A stretch of DNA of 64,000 nucleotides, taken from positions 1 to 64,000 of the forward strand of contig JAISAO010000055.1 in NCBI GenBank assembly GCA_031266665.1, read 5' to 3'. This document shows positions 50,877 through 58,921 of this stretch, one piece after another. The notes beneath the pieces are model-generated. The model saw nothing but the letters and a program-made list of their open reading frames with translations. It was not told the DNA's origin and searched no databases. Position 1 is the stretch's first letter. Each line of letters opens with the position of its first letter. This stretch comes from Propionibacteriaceae bacterium (GTDB lineage: Bacteria; Actinomycetota; Actinomycetes; Propionibacteriales; Propionibacteriaceae). A program made the position numbers and the translations under genes.

Positions 50877-51947
50877 ATGGCCGTCATCACAGCCACCGAG
50901 TTGCTGCGCAACGGAGTCCACTTCGGACACCAGACCCGCCGCTGGAACCCCAAGATGAAGCGTTTCATCTTCACCGAGCGCAACGGCATTTACATCATCG
51001 ACTTGCACCAGACCGTGGCCTGCATCGACGCCACCTACAGCTTCGTCCGCGATCTGGTGGCCCAAGGCGGCCAGGTCCTATTCGTCGGCACCAAGAAGCA
51101 AGCCCAGGAGGCCGTGGCCGACCAGGCCAACCGCGTCGGCATGCCCTACGTCAACCAGCGTTGGTTGGGCGGCATGTTGACCAACTTCCCCACCATGTCC
51201 AAGCGGATCGAGCGGTTGAAGGAGTTGGAGGCCCGCGACCTCTCCAGCCAAACCTCCGGCCTGACCAAGAAGGAACTGCTCGGCCTGTCGCGCGAGCGGG
51301 ACAAGCTGGCCAAGTCCTTGGGCGGCATCCGCGACATGGGCAAGCTGCCCAGCGCCGTCTGGATCGTCGACACCAAGAAGGAGCACCTGGCGGTGGACGA
51401 GGCCCGCAAGCTCAAAATCCCGGTCATCGCCATCCTCGACACCAACTGCGACCCGGACGAGGTCGACTACCCGATCCCGGGCAACGACGATGCCATCCGG
51501 GCCGTCAGCCTGCTCACCAAGGTGGTGGCCGACGCCGTGGCCGACGGCTTGATGGCCCGGTCGCGCACCCCCCAGTCCGAGTCCGAGGCCGAGGCCATGC
51601 CCGACTGGGAGCGTGAGTTACTGGTCGGTTCGCTGTCGTCCGGTCCCGCCCCCTCCGACCAGCCGCCGGCCGCCGCCACCGCTGCGGCGACCGAGGCCGC
51701 CCAACTGGCCGCGCCCACGCCGCCGGTCGAGGCCGCTCCCGCCGAGGCCGCTCAGCCCGCCGAGGCCGCTCCCGCTCAGCCGGTCGAGGCCGCTCAGGCC
51801 GCCGCTCCCGCCGCGACCGCTCAGGCCGTCGAGGACGTTCAGCCCACGCCGCCGGTCGAGGCCGCTCCCGCCGAGCCTGCTCAGCCGGTCGAGGCCGTTC
51901 AGGCCGCCGACCAGCCCGTGGCCCCGGCGGACCCGCCCCAGATCTAA
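50877..51947 (+). CDS. rpsB: 30S ribosomal protein S2 with long Ala/Pro/Glu C-terminal extension
   Basis: The first about 245 residues are standard S2: [20 protein letters not shown] start, [46 protein letters not shown] and [15 protein letters not shown] tail of about 105 residues follows with imperfect repeats of PPVEAAPAE / QPVEAAQ type, giving 356 residues against roughly 250-300 in most bacteria. The tail should be disordered at the ribosome surface; S2 extensions occur in other Actinobacteria. AGGAAGG precedes the ATG. First gene of rpsB-tsf-pyrH-frr. Confidence 0.97.
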   Translation: MAVITATELLRNGVHFGHQTRRWNPKMKRFIFTERNGIYIIDLHQTVACIDATYSFVRDLVAQGGQVLFVGTKKQAQEAVADQANRVGMPYVNQRWLGGMLTNFPTMSKRIERLKELEARDLSSQTSGLTKKELLGLSRERDKLAKSLGGIRDMGKLPSAVWIVDTKKEHLAVDEARKLKIPVIAILDTNCDPDEVDYPIPGNDDAIRAVSLLTKVVADAVADGLMARSRTPQSESEAEAMPDWERELLVGSLSSGPAPSDQPPAAATAAATEAAQLAAPTPPVEAAPAEAAQPAEAAPAQPVEAAQAAAPAATAQAVEDVQPTPPVEAAPAEPAQPVEAVQAADQPVAPADPPQI

Positions 51948-51997
51948 GCCAACCGCCAGACAGAGACTAGAGACAGCCAGACAGAAAGAGGAATTTC

Positions 51998-52825
51998 ATG
52001 GCGATCACCGCCGCCGAGATCAAGAAGTTGCGCGATGCCACCGGCGTCGGCATGTTGGACGCCCGCCAGGCCCTGACCGAGGCCGGGGGCGACTTCGACC
52101 TGGCCATCGAGCAATTGCGCATCTCCGGGTCCGCCAAGGCCGCCAAGCGCTCCAGCCGCGAGGCCGCCAACGGCCTGGTGGCGGCCTATGGCCACACCCT
52201 GATCCAACTCGGGTCCGAGACTGACTTCGTGGCCAAGAACCAGGAGTTCATCGCCTTGGGCCAAACCGTGGTGGAGGCGCTGGACGCCGCCGGGGCGGAC
52301 AACCTGGACGACGCCTTGGTGGTCAACTTGCCCGACGGACAGAGCGTGGCCCAGGCCGTCCAAGCCCTGTCGGCCAAGATGGGGGAGAAGATGGAGCTGG
52401 TCAACGTGGCCCACTTCGACGGCGACACCCACGTCTATCTGCACCGCCGCTCCAAGGACTTGCCGCCCCAGGTCGGCGTCCTGGTGGAGTACTCCGGGGC
52501 CAGCCAGGACATCGTCCACCACGTCGCCCTCCAGATCGCCCACTCCAACCCGGTCTACCTGGCCATCGGCGACGTGCCGGACGAGGTGGTGGCCAATGAG
52601 CGCCGCCTGGCCGAGGCCGCGGCCCGCGAGCAGGGCCGCCCGGAGCAGGTCATCCCCCGCATCGTGGACGGCCGGATAGCCGACTTCTACAAGGACGTCT
52701 GCCTGCAAGACCAGTCGCCCATCGCCCACGACCACCCCACCGTCGGCGCCCTGCTGGCCGAGCACGGCATCGCGGTCTCCCGCTTCGCCCGCTTCTCGGC
52801 CGGCCCGGACCCGGCCCGACGCTGA
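51998..52825 (+). CDS. tsf: Elongation factor Ts
   Basis: EF-Ts recharges EF-Tu with GTP. The 275-residue product has the UBA-like N-terminal domain with the family signature [17 protein letters not shown] (about 9-25) and the core motif [13 protein letters not shown] (about 72-84), followed by two core subdomains. AAAGAGGAA precedes the ATG, 50 bases after rpsB. Confidence 0.97.
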   Translation: MAITAAEIKKLRDATGVGMLDARQALTEAGGDFDLAIEQLRISGSAKAAKRSSREAANGLVAAYGHTLIQLGSETDFVAKNQEFIALGQTVVEALDAAGADNLDDALVVNLPDGQSVAQAVQALSAKMGEKMELVNVAHFDGDTHVYLHRRSKDLPPQVGVLVEYSGASQDIVHHVALQIAHSNPVYLAIGDVPDEVVANERRLAEAAAREQGRPEQVIPRIVDGRIADFYKDVCLQDQSPIAHDHPTVGALLAEHGIAVSRFARFSAGPDPARR

Positions 52826-52836
52826 GGGGCGCCGCG

Positions 52837-53556
52837 ATGTCCCTCACCCCGATCTACAAGCGAGTCATGCTGAAGCTGTCGGGGGAGGCCTTCGGCGGCG
52901 GCCGACTGGGCGTCGACCCCGACATCTTGGCGGCCACGGCCCGCCAGGTGGCCGACATCGTGGCCAGCGGCGTCCAGGTCTGCGTCGTCGTCGGCGGCGG
53001 CAACTTCTTCCGCGGCACCGAGTTGCAAAGTAGCGGCATGGACCGCTCCAAGGCCGACTACATCGGCATGTTGGGCACGGTCATGAACGCCCTGGCCCTG
53101 CAAGACTCCTGTCAACGGGTCGGGGTCGAGGCCCGAGTCCAGACCGCCATCACCATGGTCCAGGTGGCCGAGTCCTATATCCCGCTGCGGGCCATCCGCC
53201 ACATGGAGAAGGGCCGCGTGGTCATCTTCGGGGCCGGCACCGGCATGCCCTACTTCACCACCGACACGGTGGCCGCCCAGCGCGCCCTGGAGGTCGGCTG
53301 CGAGGTCATCTTGATGGGCAAGAACGGCGCCGACGGGGTGTTCGACTCGGATCCCAGGACCAACCCCGAGGCCAAGCTGTTCGCCGAGCTGAGCTACGAC
53401 GAGTTCTTGGCCCGCAACCTCAAGGCGGCCGACGCCACCGCTATCTCGATGGCCCGCGACTACGGCCTGCCGATGGTCTTCTTCAACCTCGACGTCTTGG
53501 GCAACATCGCCCAGGTGGTGGCCGGTCGGCCCATCGGCACCAGGGTGCATGTCTAG
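52837..53556 (+). CDS. pyrH: UMP kinase
   Basis: PyrH phosphorylates UMP to UDP and is a hexameric amino-acid-kinase-fold enzyme. Seen: [12 protein letters not shown] (about 8-19), [11 protein letters not shown] (about 49), the UMP/GTP-binding [17 protein letters not shown] (in part, about 70), [18 protein letters not shown] and [20 protein letters not shown] (about 199). The 239 residues fit the family. The stop codon TAG lies inside a sequence (53553-53570) that matches the end of the MITE-like element, so the last residue or the stop may have been set by an insertion. Confidence 0.97.
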   Translation: MSLTPIYKRVMLKLSGEAFGGGRLGVDPDILAATARQVADIVASGVQVCVVVGGGNFFRGTELQSSGMDRSKADYIGMLGTVMNALALQDSCQRVGVEARVQTAITMVQVAESYIPLRAIRHMEKGRVVIFGAGTGMPYFTTDTVAAQRALEVGCEVILMGKNGADGVFDSDPRTNPEAKLFAELSYDEFLARNLKAADATAISMARDYGLPMVFFNLDVLGNIAQVVAGRPIGTRVHV

Positions 53557-53570
53557 TGGGCTGTCGCACC
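53553..53570. repeat. Solo MITE-like terminus at the 3' end of pyrH
   Basis: CTAGTGGGCTGTCGCACC matches the left terminus of the element at 14104 in 17 of 18 positions. No inverted partner is found between here and frr, so this is a single end. It supplies the pyrH stop codon (TAG). Confidence 0.55.
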
Positions 53571-53629
53571 CGCCAGCCGCCAGCCGCTAATCTTGATGGC
53601 TCCAGCCCGAGCGCCCAAGGAGGGCTATC

Positions 53630-54187
53630 GTGATTCCCGACATCATCGCCAACGCCGACAAGAAAATGGCCCAAGCCGTGGACTTCGCCCGGGACGACTT
53701 CGCCACCATTCGGACCGGGCGGGCCCACCCCGCCATGTTCGACAAGCTGACGGCCGACTACTACGGCCAGCCCACCCCGCTGCAGCAGTTGGCCACCTTC
53801 CAGTCGCCCGAGCCTAGGACGATGATCATCAGCCCCTACGACCAGTCGGCCGTGGCCGCCGTCGAGCGGGCCATCCGCGACTCCGACCTGGGCGTCAATC
53901 CGGCCAGCGACGGCCGCTCCATCCGGGTGGTGCTGCCCCAGCTGACCGAGGAGCGGCGCAAGGAGTACACCAAGCTGGCCCGGTCCAAAGCCGAGGAGGC
54001 CAAGGTGGCCATCCGCAACCTGCGCCGCCACGCCAACGACGCCGTCCACAAGCTGGTGAAGGACAAGCAGGCCGGCGAGGACGACGCCCGGGGGGCGGAG
54101 AAACGGCTTGACGTGGTGACCAAGAAACACGTCGACCAGATCGACGACTTGCTCAAACGCAAGGAAGCCGAACTGCTCGAGGTCTGA
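53630..54187 (+). CDS. frr: Ribosome recycling factor
   Basis: RRF splits post-termination ribosomes with EF-G. The 185-residue product has the family features DFATIRTGRAHPAMFDKLTA (about 24-43), YYGQPTPLQQLATF and the long helical bundle with LTEERRKEYTKLARSKAEEA (about 104). It starts with GTG at 53630 after AAGGAGG. The stop overlaps the cdsA ATG (TGATG). Confidence 0.97.
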   Translation: MIPDIIANADKKMAQAVDFARDDFATIRTGRAHPAMFDKLTADYYGQPTPLQQLATFQSPEPRTMIISPYDQSAVAAVERAIRDSDLGVNPASDGRSIRVVLPQLTEERRKEYTKLARSKAEEAKVAIRNLRRHANDAVHKLVKDKQAGEDDARGAEKRLDVVTKKHVDQIDDLLKRKEAELLEV

Positions 54188-55239
54188 TGCCCACCAATGA
54201 GGCCGGCGCCGGCCACGAGGGCCAGCCGGTCGCTAGCGCTGCCGCCACCGGCTCCGCCGACCAGCCGGTCCAGGGCCGGTCGGCCGCCGTCGTCCCCGTC
54301 GCCGCCGCCACGGCCGCCCCACAGACGGAGGAGCAGCGGACCAAGGACTACGCCAAGGCGGGCCGCAACCTCTACGTGGCCGTGCCGGTGGGGCTGGCCC
54401 TGATCGCGTTGGTGGTCGTCACCTTGATCTGGCTCAACTGGCTGTTCGTCATTTTGGCGGCCGTCCTGCTGGTGCGGGCCATCTGGGAGATCGACCGCGG
54501 CCTGCGTCATCAGACCGCCATCCGGCCGGTCCTGATCCCGGTCTTGGTCGGCGCCGGCGCCACCATCCTGGCGGCCTATTTCGGGGCCCCGGCCGGCGAG
54601 CGGCCCGAGGTCGGGCAGGGCGGCTGGTGGACCTGGCTGGCCCCCGGCCTGCTGCCCTGGTCGGCCGACCGGCTGGCCCTCGGCCTATTGGCCGGGACGG
54701 CGGCGGTCTGCCTGGCGGTCCGGCTGGCCCGGGGGCTGGAGGGCTATATCCGCGACGTCTCGGCCAGCTTGTTCCTGCTGGCCTACGGCCTGCTCGGGTG
54801 CTGCCTGGTGCTATTGCTGACCGACCGTCTGGGGCCGGCCCGGATGGCCTTCTTCGTCCTCGCCATCATCGGCTCCGACACCGGCGCCTATGTCGCCGGG
54901 GTGTTGTTCGGACGCCACCGGATGGCGCCTCGGATCAGCCCCCACAAGACCTGGGAGGGCGTCGTCGGGGCGCTGCTGCTGTCCCCGGCCGCCGCCCTCA
55001 TCGTGGTGGCCGTGGTCCTGCCCCTGCCCTGGTGGCAGGCCGTGCTGGCGGCCGAGGCCATCGCCGTGGCCGGCATCTTGGGCGATCTGGTGGAGTCGGC
55101 CGTCAAACGCGACCTCGGGATCAAGGACCTGGGCGGCATCATCCCCGGCCACGGCGGTGTCATGGACCGGGTCGACTCCTACCTCCTGGCGGCGCCGGTG
55201 GCCTGGCTGGTCCTGGCCCTGGTGGTGCCGGGTGCCTGA
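54187..55239 (+). CDS. cdsA: Phosphatidate cytidylyltransferase
   Basis: CdsA makes CDP-diacylglycerol from phosphatidate, the branch point of phospholipid synthesis. A roughly 75-residue Ala/Pro/Thr-rich cytoplasmic tail precedes about eight membrane helices. The family signature GDLVESAVKRDLGIKDLGGI (about 299-318) followed by IPGHGGVMDRVDS is intact. It is the last overlap-coupled gene after frr and overlaps the probable rlmN start by 8 bases. Confidence 0.95.
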   Translation: MPTNEAGAGHEGQPVASAAATGSADQPVQGRSAAVVPVAAATAAPQTEEQRTKDYAKAGRNLYVAVPVGLALIALVVVTLIWLNWLFVILAAVLLVRAIWEIDRGLRHQTAIRPVLIPVLVGAGATILAAYFGAPAGERPEVGQGGWWTWLAPGLLPWSADRLALGLLAGTAAVCLAVRLARGLEGYIRDVSASLFLLAYGLLGCCLVLLLTDRLGPARMAFFVLAIIGSDTGAYVAGVLFGRHRMAPRISPHKTWEGVVGALLLSPAAALIVVAVVLPLPWWQAVLAAEAIAVAGILGDLVESAVKRDLGIKDLGGIIPGHGGVMDRVDSYLLAAPVAWLVLALVVPGA

Positions 55240-56542
55240 GCCGGGCGGGGGCGTTGGCGAGGGCGGCCCGGCGGGGGACCAGGCCGAGCCGACGACGGCC
55301 GGGGCCGAGGTCGGGCTGACGACGACCGGGGAGGTTGACCGGGGCGACCCGGCGGGGGAGGACCTTCCCGGGGTCGTGCTGCGGGCCCCGCGCCGCCCGA
55401 CCGGGCCGCGCCACTGGGCCGGCCTCAGCCCGGCCGAGCGGCTGGCGGCGGTGGCCCGGGCCGGGATGCCGGCCTTTCGGGCGAAACAACTCGGGGCGCA
55501 CTACTTCGCCCACTGGTCAAACGATCCCCAGACTTGGAGCGACCTGTCGCCGGCCCACCGCCTGGCCGTCGCCGACCTCTTCCCCGACCTGCTTCAACTG
55601 GTGGACGAGCTGGTGGGCGACCAGGGCACGACCGTCAAAAGCCTCTACCGGTTGCACGACGGCGGCCTGATCGAGACCGTCTTGATGCGCCACCCGTCGC
55701 CGGGAGGTCCGACCCCGGAGGGTTTGACCCTGGGTCCGGCGGCCACCCGGACCACCTTGTGCCTGTCCAGCCAGGTCGGCTGCGGCATGAATTGCCCTTT
55801 CTGCGCCACCGGCCAAGGCGGCTTGGAGCGCAATCTGTCCAGCGCCGAGATGATCGAGCAGGTCCGGCTGGCCCAGCTCCGGTTGGCCGACGGCGACCTG
55901 CCCGGCGGGCCCGGCCGGCTGCGCAATGTCGTTTTCATGGGCATGGGTGAGCCCCTGGCCAATTACCGCGCTGTCCTGACCGCCCTGCGGACGCTGACGG
56001 CCGCCCCTCCGAACGGCTTCGGCCTGTCCGCCCGCCATATCACGGTCTCGACCGTCGGTCTGGCGCCACGGCTGGCCCAATTGGCCCAAGAGGGCCTGCC
56101 GGTGACCCTGGCCGTCTCCCTGCACGCCCCGGACGACGAGTTGCGCGACCGCCTGGTGCCGGTCAACCGGCGTTGGCCTGTGGACCAGGTGCTCGACGCC
56201 GCTTGGGACTACGCCCGTCAGACCAAGCGCCGGGTGTCGGTCGAATACGCCCTGATGCGCGATGTCAACGACCAGCTCTGGCGGGCCGAGGCCCTGGCCC
56301 GCCAACTGCGGCGGCGCGGCGACTGGGGCTGGTGCCACGTCAACCTGATCCCGCTCAACCCCACCCCCGGCTCGCCCTGGACCGCCTCCCGGCCTCAGAC
56401 GGCGGCCCGCTTCGGCCGCCGTCTGGCCGAGCTGGGGGTGCCCGCCACCGTCCGCCACACCCGGGGGCGGGACATCGACGGGGCCTGCGGCCAACTGGCC
56501 GCCCGCCGGCCGGAGGGCCGCCGCCACCCGGCCCCGGGCTGA
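55232..56542 (+). CDS. rlmN: Dual-specificity RNA methyltransferase RlmN
   Basis: This radical-SAM enzyme methylates C2 of A2503 in 23S rRNA and A37 in some tRNAs. The cluster motif CGMNCPFCATGQGG (CxxxCxxC) lies near residue 183. MGMGEPLANY, the SAM-binding SARHITVSTVG and VSVEYALMRDVND follow, with the second catalytic Cys in GACGQL near the end. The start is uncertain: GTG 55232 overlaps cdsA but lacks a clear ribosome-binding site and adds a Gly/Glu/Thr-rich tail; GTG 55376 would give 388 residues, closer to the family length. Confidence 0.94.
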   Translation: MPEPGGGVGEGGPAGDQAEPTTAGAEVGLTTTGEVDRGDPAGEDLPGVVLRAPRRPTGPRHWAGLSPAERLAAVARAGMPAFRAKQLGAHYFAHWSNDPQTWSDLSPAHRLAVADLFPDLLQLVDELVGDQGTTVKSLYRLHDGGLIETVLMRHPSPGGPTPEGLTLGPAATRTTLCLSSQVGCGMNCPFCATGQGGLERNLSSAEMIEQVRLAQLRLADGDLPGGPGRLRNVVFMGMGEPLANYRAVLTALRTLTAAPPNGFGLSARHITVSTVGLAPRLAQLAQEGLPVTLAVSLHAPDDELRDRLVPVNRRWPVDQVLDAAWDYARQTKRRVSVEYALMRDVNDQLWRAEALARQLRRRGDWGWCHVNLIPLNPTPGSPWTASRPQTAARFGRRLAELGVPATVRHTRGRDIDGACGQLAARRPEGRRHPAPG

Positions 56543-56869
56543 GCTGGTCGACGGTCTGGGCCGGTACGACGGCCTTAGTCTGTTAGTCGGACTTAACCGG
56601 GCTGGGCCGGATCAGGCTGGGCCGAGTATTAAGGCCCGAGCGCTGGTAAGGCCCCCGGTCCGAGGCGGCGGGGTCGGTCAAGAAACTGTCAAGAAGGGGC
56701 TGGGGCGGGCTTATGGCTCTGGGGCGGGAGGTGGGTCGTGTGCTAGTTTTCAAGACGGAACAGCCGGGCTGACAGGTCCTCCAGGTTGAACGACGGTTTA
56801 GGCCGTCGGCGCCGAGTCGGCCTGGTTATTGTTCTGGTCCAAGTTTAGTAGTTCGCGAGGCGGTCGAGA
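56543..56869. other. Non-coding leader before the fabD operon
   Basis: I see no gene in these 327 bases. GTCAAGAA occurs twice in direct orientation 11 bases apart (56677-56684, 56688-56695), one helical turn, which could be an activator or repressor site. I found no confident -10/-35 pair or terminator. GAGGCGG before the ATG of fabD is a modest ribosome-binding site. Confidence 0.4.
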
Positions 56870-57808
56870 ATGACTGAGATCCATGTCTCGGTACCCGGAG
56901 GTGGAGACCAGGCGTTTCTGCTATTCCCGGGGCAGGGCAGTCAGTCTGTCGGCATGTGCCAGCGCCTGGACCACAACTACGCCGCCGCCCGCGCCGTCTT
57001 GGACGAGGCCTCCGAGGCTTTGGGGTTCGACCTGCGCGCCCTGATGTGGCGTTCCACCCCCGAGGTGCTGAAGCGGACCGAGAACGCCCAGCCGGCCATC
57101 GTGGTGGCCTCCGTGGCCGCCTTCCGCGTCTGGTACGAGGCCCGCGAGGCCGCGCCGGCCATCGCCTGGGGGGCCGGCCATTCCATCGGCGCGCTGGCCG
57201 CCGCCGCCGCCTGCGGCTACCTGACAGTGGCCGAGGTGGCCCGCCTGTCCCGCCGCCGGGGCCAACTGATGGCCGCCGTGCCCGGCCGGGGGACCATGCT
57301 GGCGGTGGCCGTGACCTCGCCCGAGGCCCGCGCCGCCTGTTTGGAGACAGCCCAAGACCTGGGCCTCGACGTGGCCGCCGTCAACGGGCAACAACAGATT
57401 GTGCTTTCCGGACTGGTGGAGCCGGTGCTGGAGGCCAAGCGGCGACTGGGGGCGCGCTCGCTCCTGCTGGAGGTCTCCAACGCCTTCCACTCCCGCCTGA
57501 TGGACCCGGTGCTGCCGGAGTGGGAACAAGTCTTGGCCGAGACCGACTTCCACGAGTCGGGCGTGGCCTACCTGGGCAGCGCCACCGGTTCGCTGGTGCA
57601 TTCGGCCGCCGAGGTGGCGGCCGACCTGCGCCACGGCCTGCGCGCCCCGGTGCGCTGGGACCTGGTGCTGCAGCAGGCGGCGCGGCAGAACTGCGGGGCC
57701 GTGCTGGGGCCGGGCCGCTCGCTCGCTAAAATGTGGCGCTCAAAGCCCCGGGGACTGTCCTTGGAGTTGGTGGACGACGATTACGTCAAGGGAGGCCCCC
57801 ACCGGTGA
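56870..57808 (+). CDS. fabD: Malonyl-CoA:ACP transacylase
   Basis: FabD loads malonyl units onto ACP. The 312-residue product has [14 protein letters not shown] (about 16-29), the nucleophile in [14 protein letters not shown] (Ser about 104), the Arg of SRRRGQLM (about 128) and the active-site His in [12 protein letters not shown] (about 205). It is the first gene of the operon and overlaps fabG by 4 bases. Whether it serves housekeeping fatty-acid synthesis or a dedicated pathway depends on the operon (see the ketosynthase at 62346). Confidence 0.92.
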   Translation: MTEIHVSVPGGGDQAFLLFPGQGSQSVGMCQRLDHNYAAARAVLDEASEALGFDLRALMWRSTPEVLKRTENAQPAIVVASVAAFRVWYEAREAAPAIAWGAGHSIGALAAAAACGYLTVAEVARLSRRRGQLMAAVPGRGTMLAVAVTSPEARAACLETAQDLGLDVAAVNGQQQIVLSGLVEPVLEAKRRLGARSLLLEVSNAFHSRLMDPVLPEWEQVLAETDFHESGVAYLGSATGSLVHSAAEVAADLRHGLRAPVRWDLVLQQAARQNCGAVLGPGRSLAKMWRSKPRGLSLELVDDDYVKGGPHR

Positions 57809-58560
57809 CGGAGAAGATTGTGGGCCGGGCGACGGTGGTGGTGACCGGCGGCTCGCGCGGCATCGGACGGGCCTGCTGCCTCAGCCTGGCCCAGGCCGGC
57901 TGGAACGTGGCCATCCTCTACCGCAACCAGGACGAGGCCGCCCGGGAGACGGTCCAGGCGGTCGAGGCGGCCGGTGCCCGGGGTTGGGCCTTCCAGACCG
58001 ACGTCACCGACGAGGCCCAGGTGCGCCGGGCCTTCCGCGCCATCGCCCAGGATCACGGCCCCGTCGCCGGGGTGGTGGCCAACGCCGGCATCACCCGCGA
58101 CGCCATGGCCCCGATGATGTCGCTGGCCAGTTGGAGCGATGTCATCGCCACCAATTTGACCGGGATTTTCCTGGTCTGCCGCGAGGCCATCAAAGCGATG
58201 CGTAAAACCGGCGGCTCGTTGGTTTTGATGAGTTCGGTGGCCGGTTTGAAAGGCTCGCCCGGCCAGGTCAATTACTCCGCCAGCAAGGGCGGGGTGGTCG
58301 CCATCACTCGCACCTTGGCTTTGGAGGTGGCCCGAGCTAAGATGAACATCCGGGTCAACGCCGTTGCCCCCGGTTTCACCGAGACTGACATGGTCAAGGC
58401 TATGCCACCGGGGGTGCTCGACCAGTTCGTCGCCAATGTGCCTATGCATCGGGTGGCCGATCCGGCGGAGATCGCTAGCGTCGTCACATTCTTGATCGGG
58501 CCGGGATCCTCTTACATCACCGGCCAGGTGATAGCGGTTGACGGCGGCCTGACAGCTTAG
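57805..58560 (+). CDS. fabG: 3-oxoacyl-ACP reductase (FabG-type SDR)
   Basis: This NADPH-dependent ketoreductase is a 251-residue short-chain dehydrogenase. Seen: [14 protein letters not shown] (about 11), [11 protein letters not shown] (about 88), catalytic Ser in LVLMSSVAG (about 138), Tyr/Lys in NYSASKGG (about 152-156) and the end [17 protein letters not shown] at 57805 overlaps the fabD stop and follows GGGAGG. It should reduce the beta-ketoacyl-ACP made by the ketosynthase of the operon. Confidence 0.93.
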   Translation: MTEKIVGRATVVVTGGSRGIGRACCLSLAQAGWNVAILYRNQDEAARETVQAVEAAGARGWAFQTDVTDEAQVRRAFRAIAQDHGPVAGVVANAGITRDAMAPMMSLASWSDVIATNLTGIFLVCREAIKAMRKTGGSLVLMSSVAGLKGSPGQVNYSASKGGVVAITRTLALEVARAKMNIRVNAVAPGFTETDMVKAMPPGVLDQFVANVPMHRVADPAEIASVVTFLIGPGSSYITGQVIAVDGGLTA

Positions 58561-58590
58561 ACGATCTAGATGGGATATTAAGGAGACACC

Positions 58591-58920
58591 ATGAGCGTTT
58601 CGTATGATGAGATCAGGGCACAAGCCGAGACTCGGTCGGAGCTGAACCGGCAACTGCGCGAGATCCTGGTCGAGGGTCTGGAACTACCGGTCGTGGTGGA
58701 ACAGATCGACTCCGATCAGCCGCTCTTCGGCCGGGGGCTGGAATTAGACTCGCTCGACACCTTGGAGATCGTCTCTCTGATCGACGATAAATGGGCGGTG
58801 CCGGTGACCGACGACAAGAAATACGTTTTTGGCTCGGTCAACAAGTTGGCCGACTTCATCCAGGATTACCAAGCCCAAAACGATTTGATCGACGCGGCCG
58901 CCGAGCCGGCCGGGGTCTGA
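58591..58920 (+). CDS. Acyl carrier protein
   Basis: The 109-residue product is a longer-than-usual ACP. The phosphopantetheine Ser lies in GLELDSLDTLEIV (about residue 53). Helix 3 and the end KYVFGSVNKLADFIQDYQAQ are ACP-like. An N-terminal extension (about 15 residues) and a C-terminal tail (DLIDAAAEPAGV) are unusual for a housekeeping AcpP (about 80 residues). AAGGAG precedes the ATG. It probably carries the chain made by the operon. Confidence 0.88.
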   Translation: MSVSYDEIRAQAETRSELNRQLREILVEGLELPVVVEQIDSDQPLFGRGLELDSLDTLEIVSLIDDKWAVPVTDDKKYVFGSVNKLADFIQDYQAQNDLIDAAAEPAGV

Positions 58921-58921
58921 T

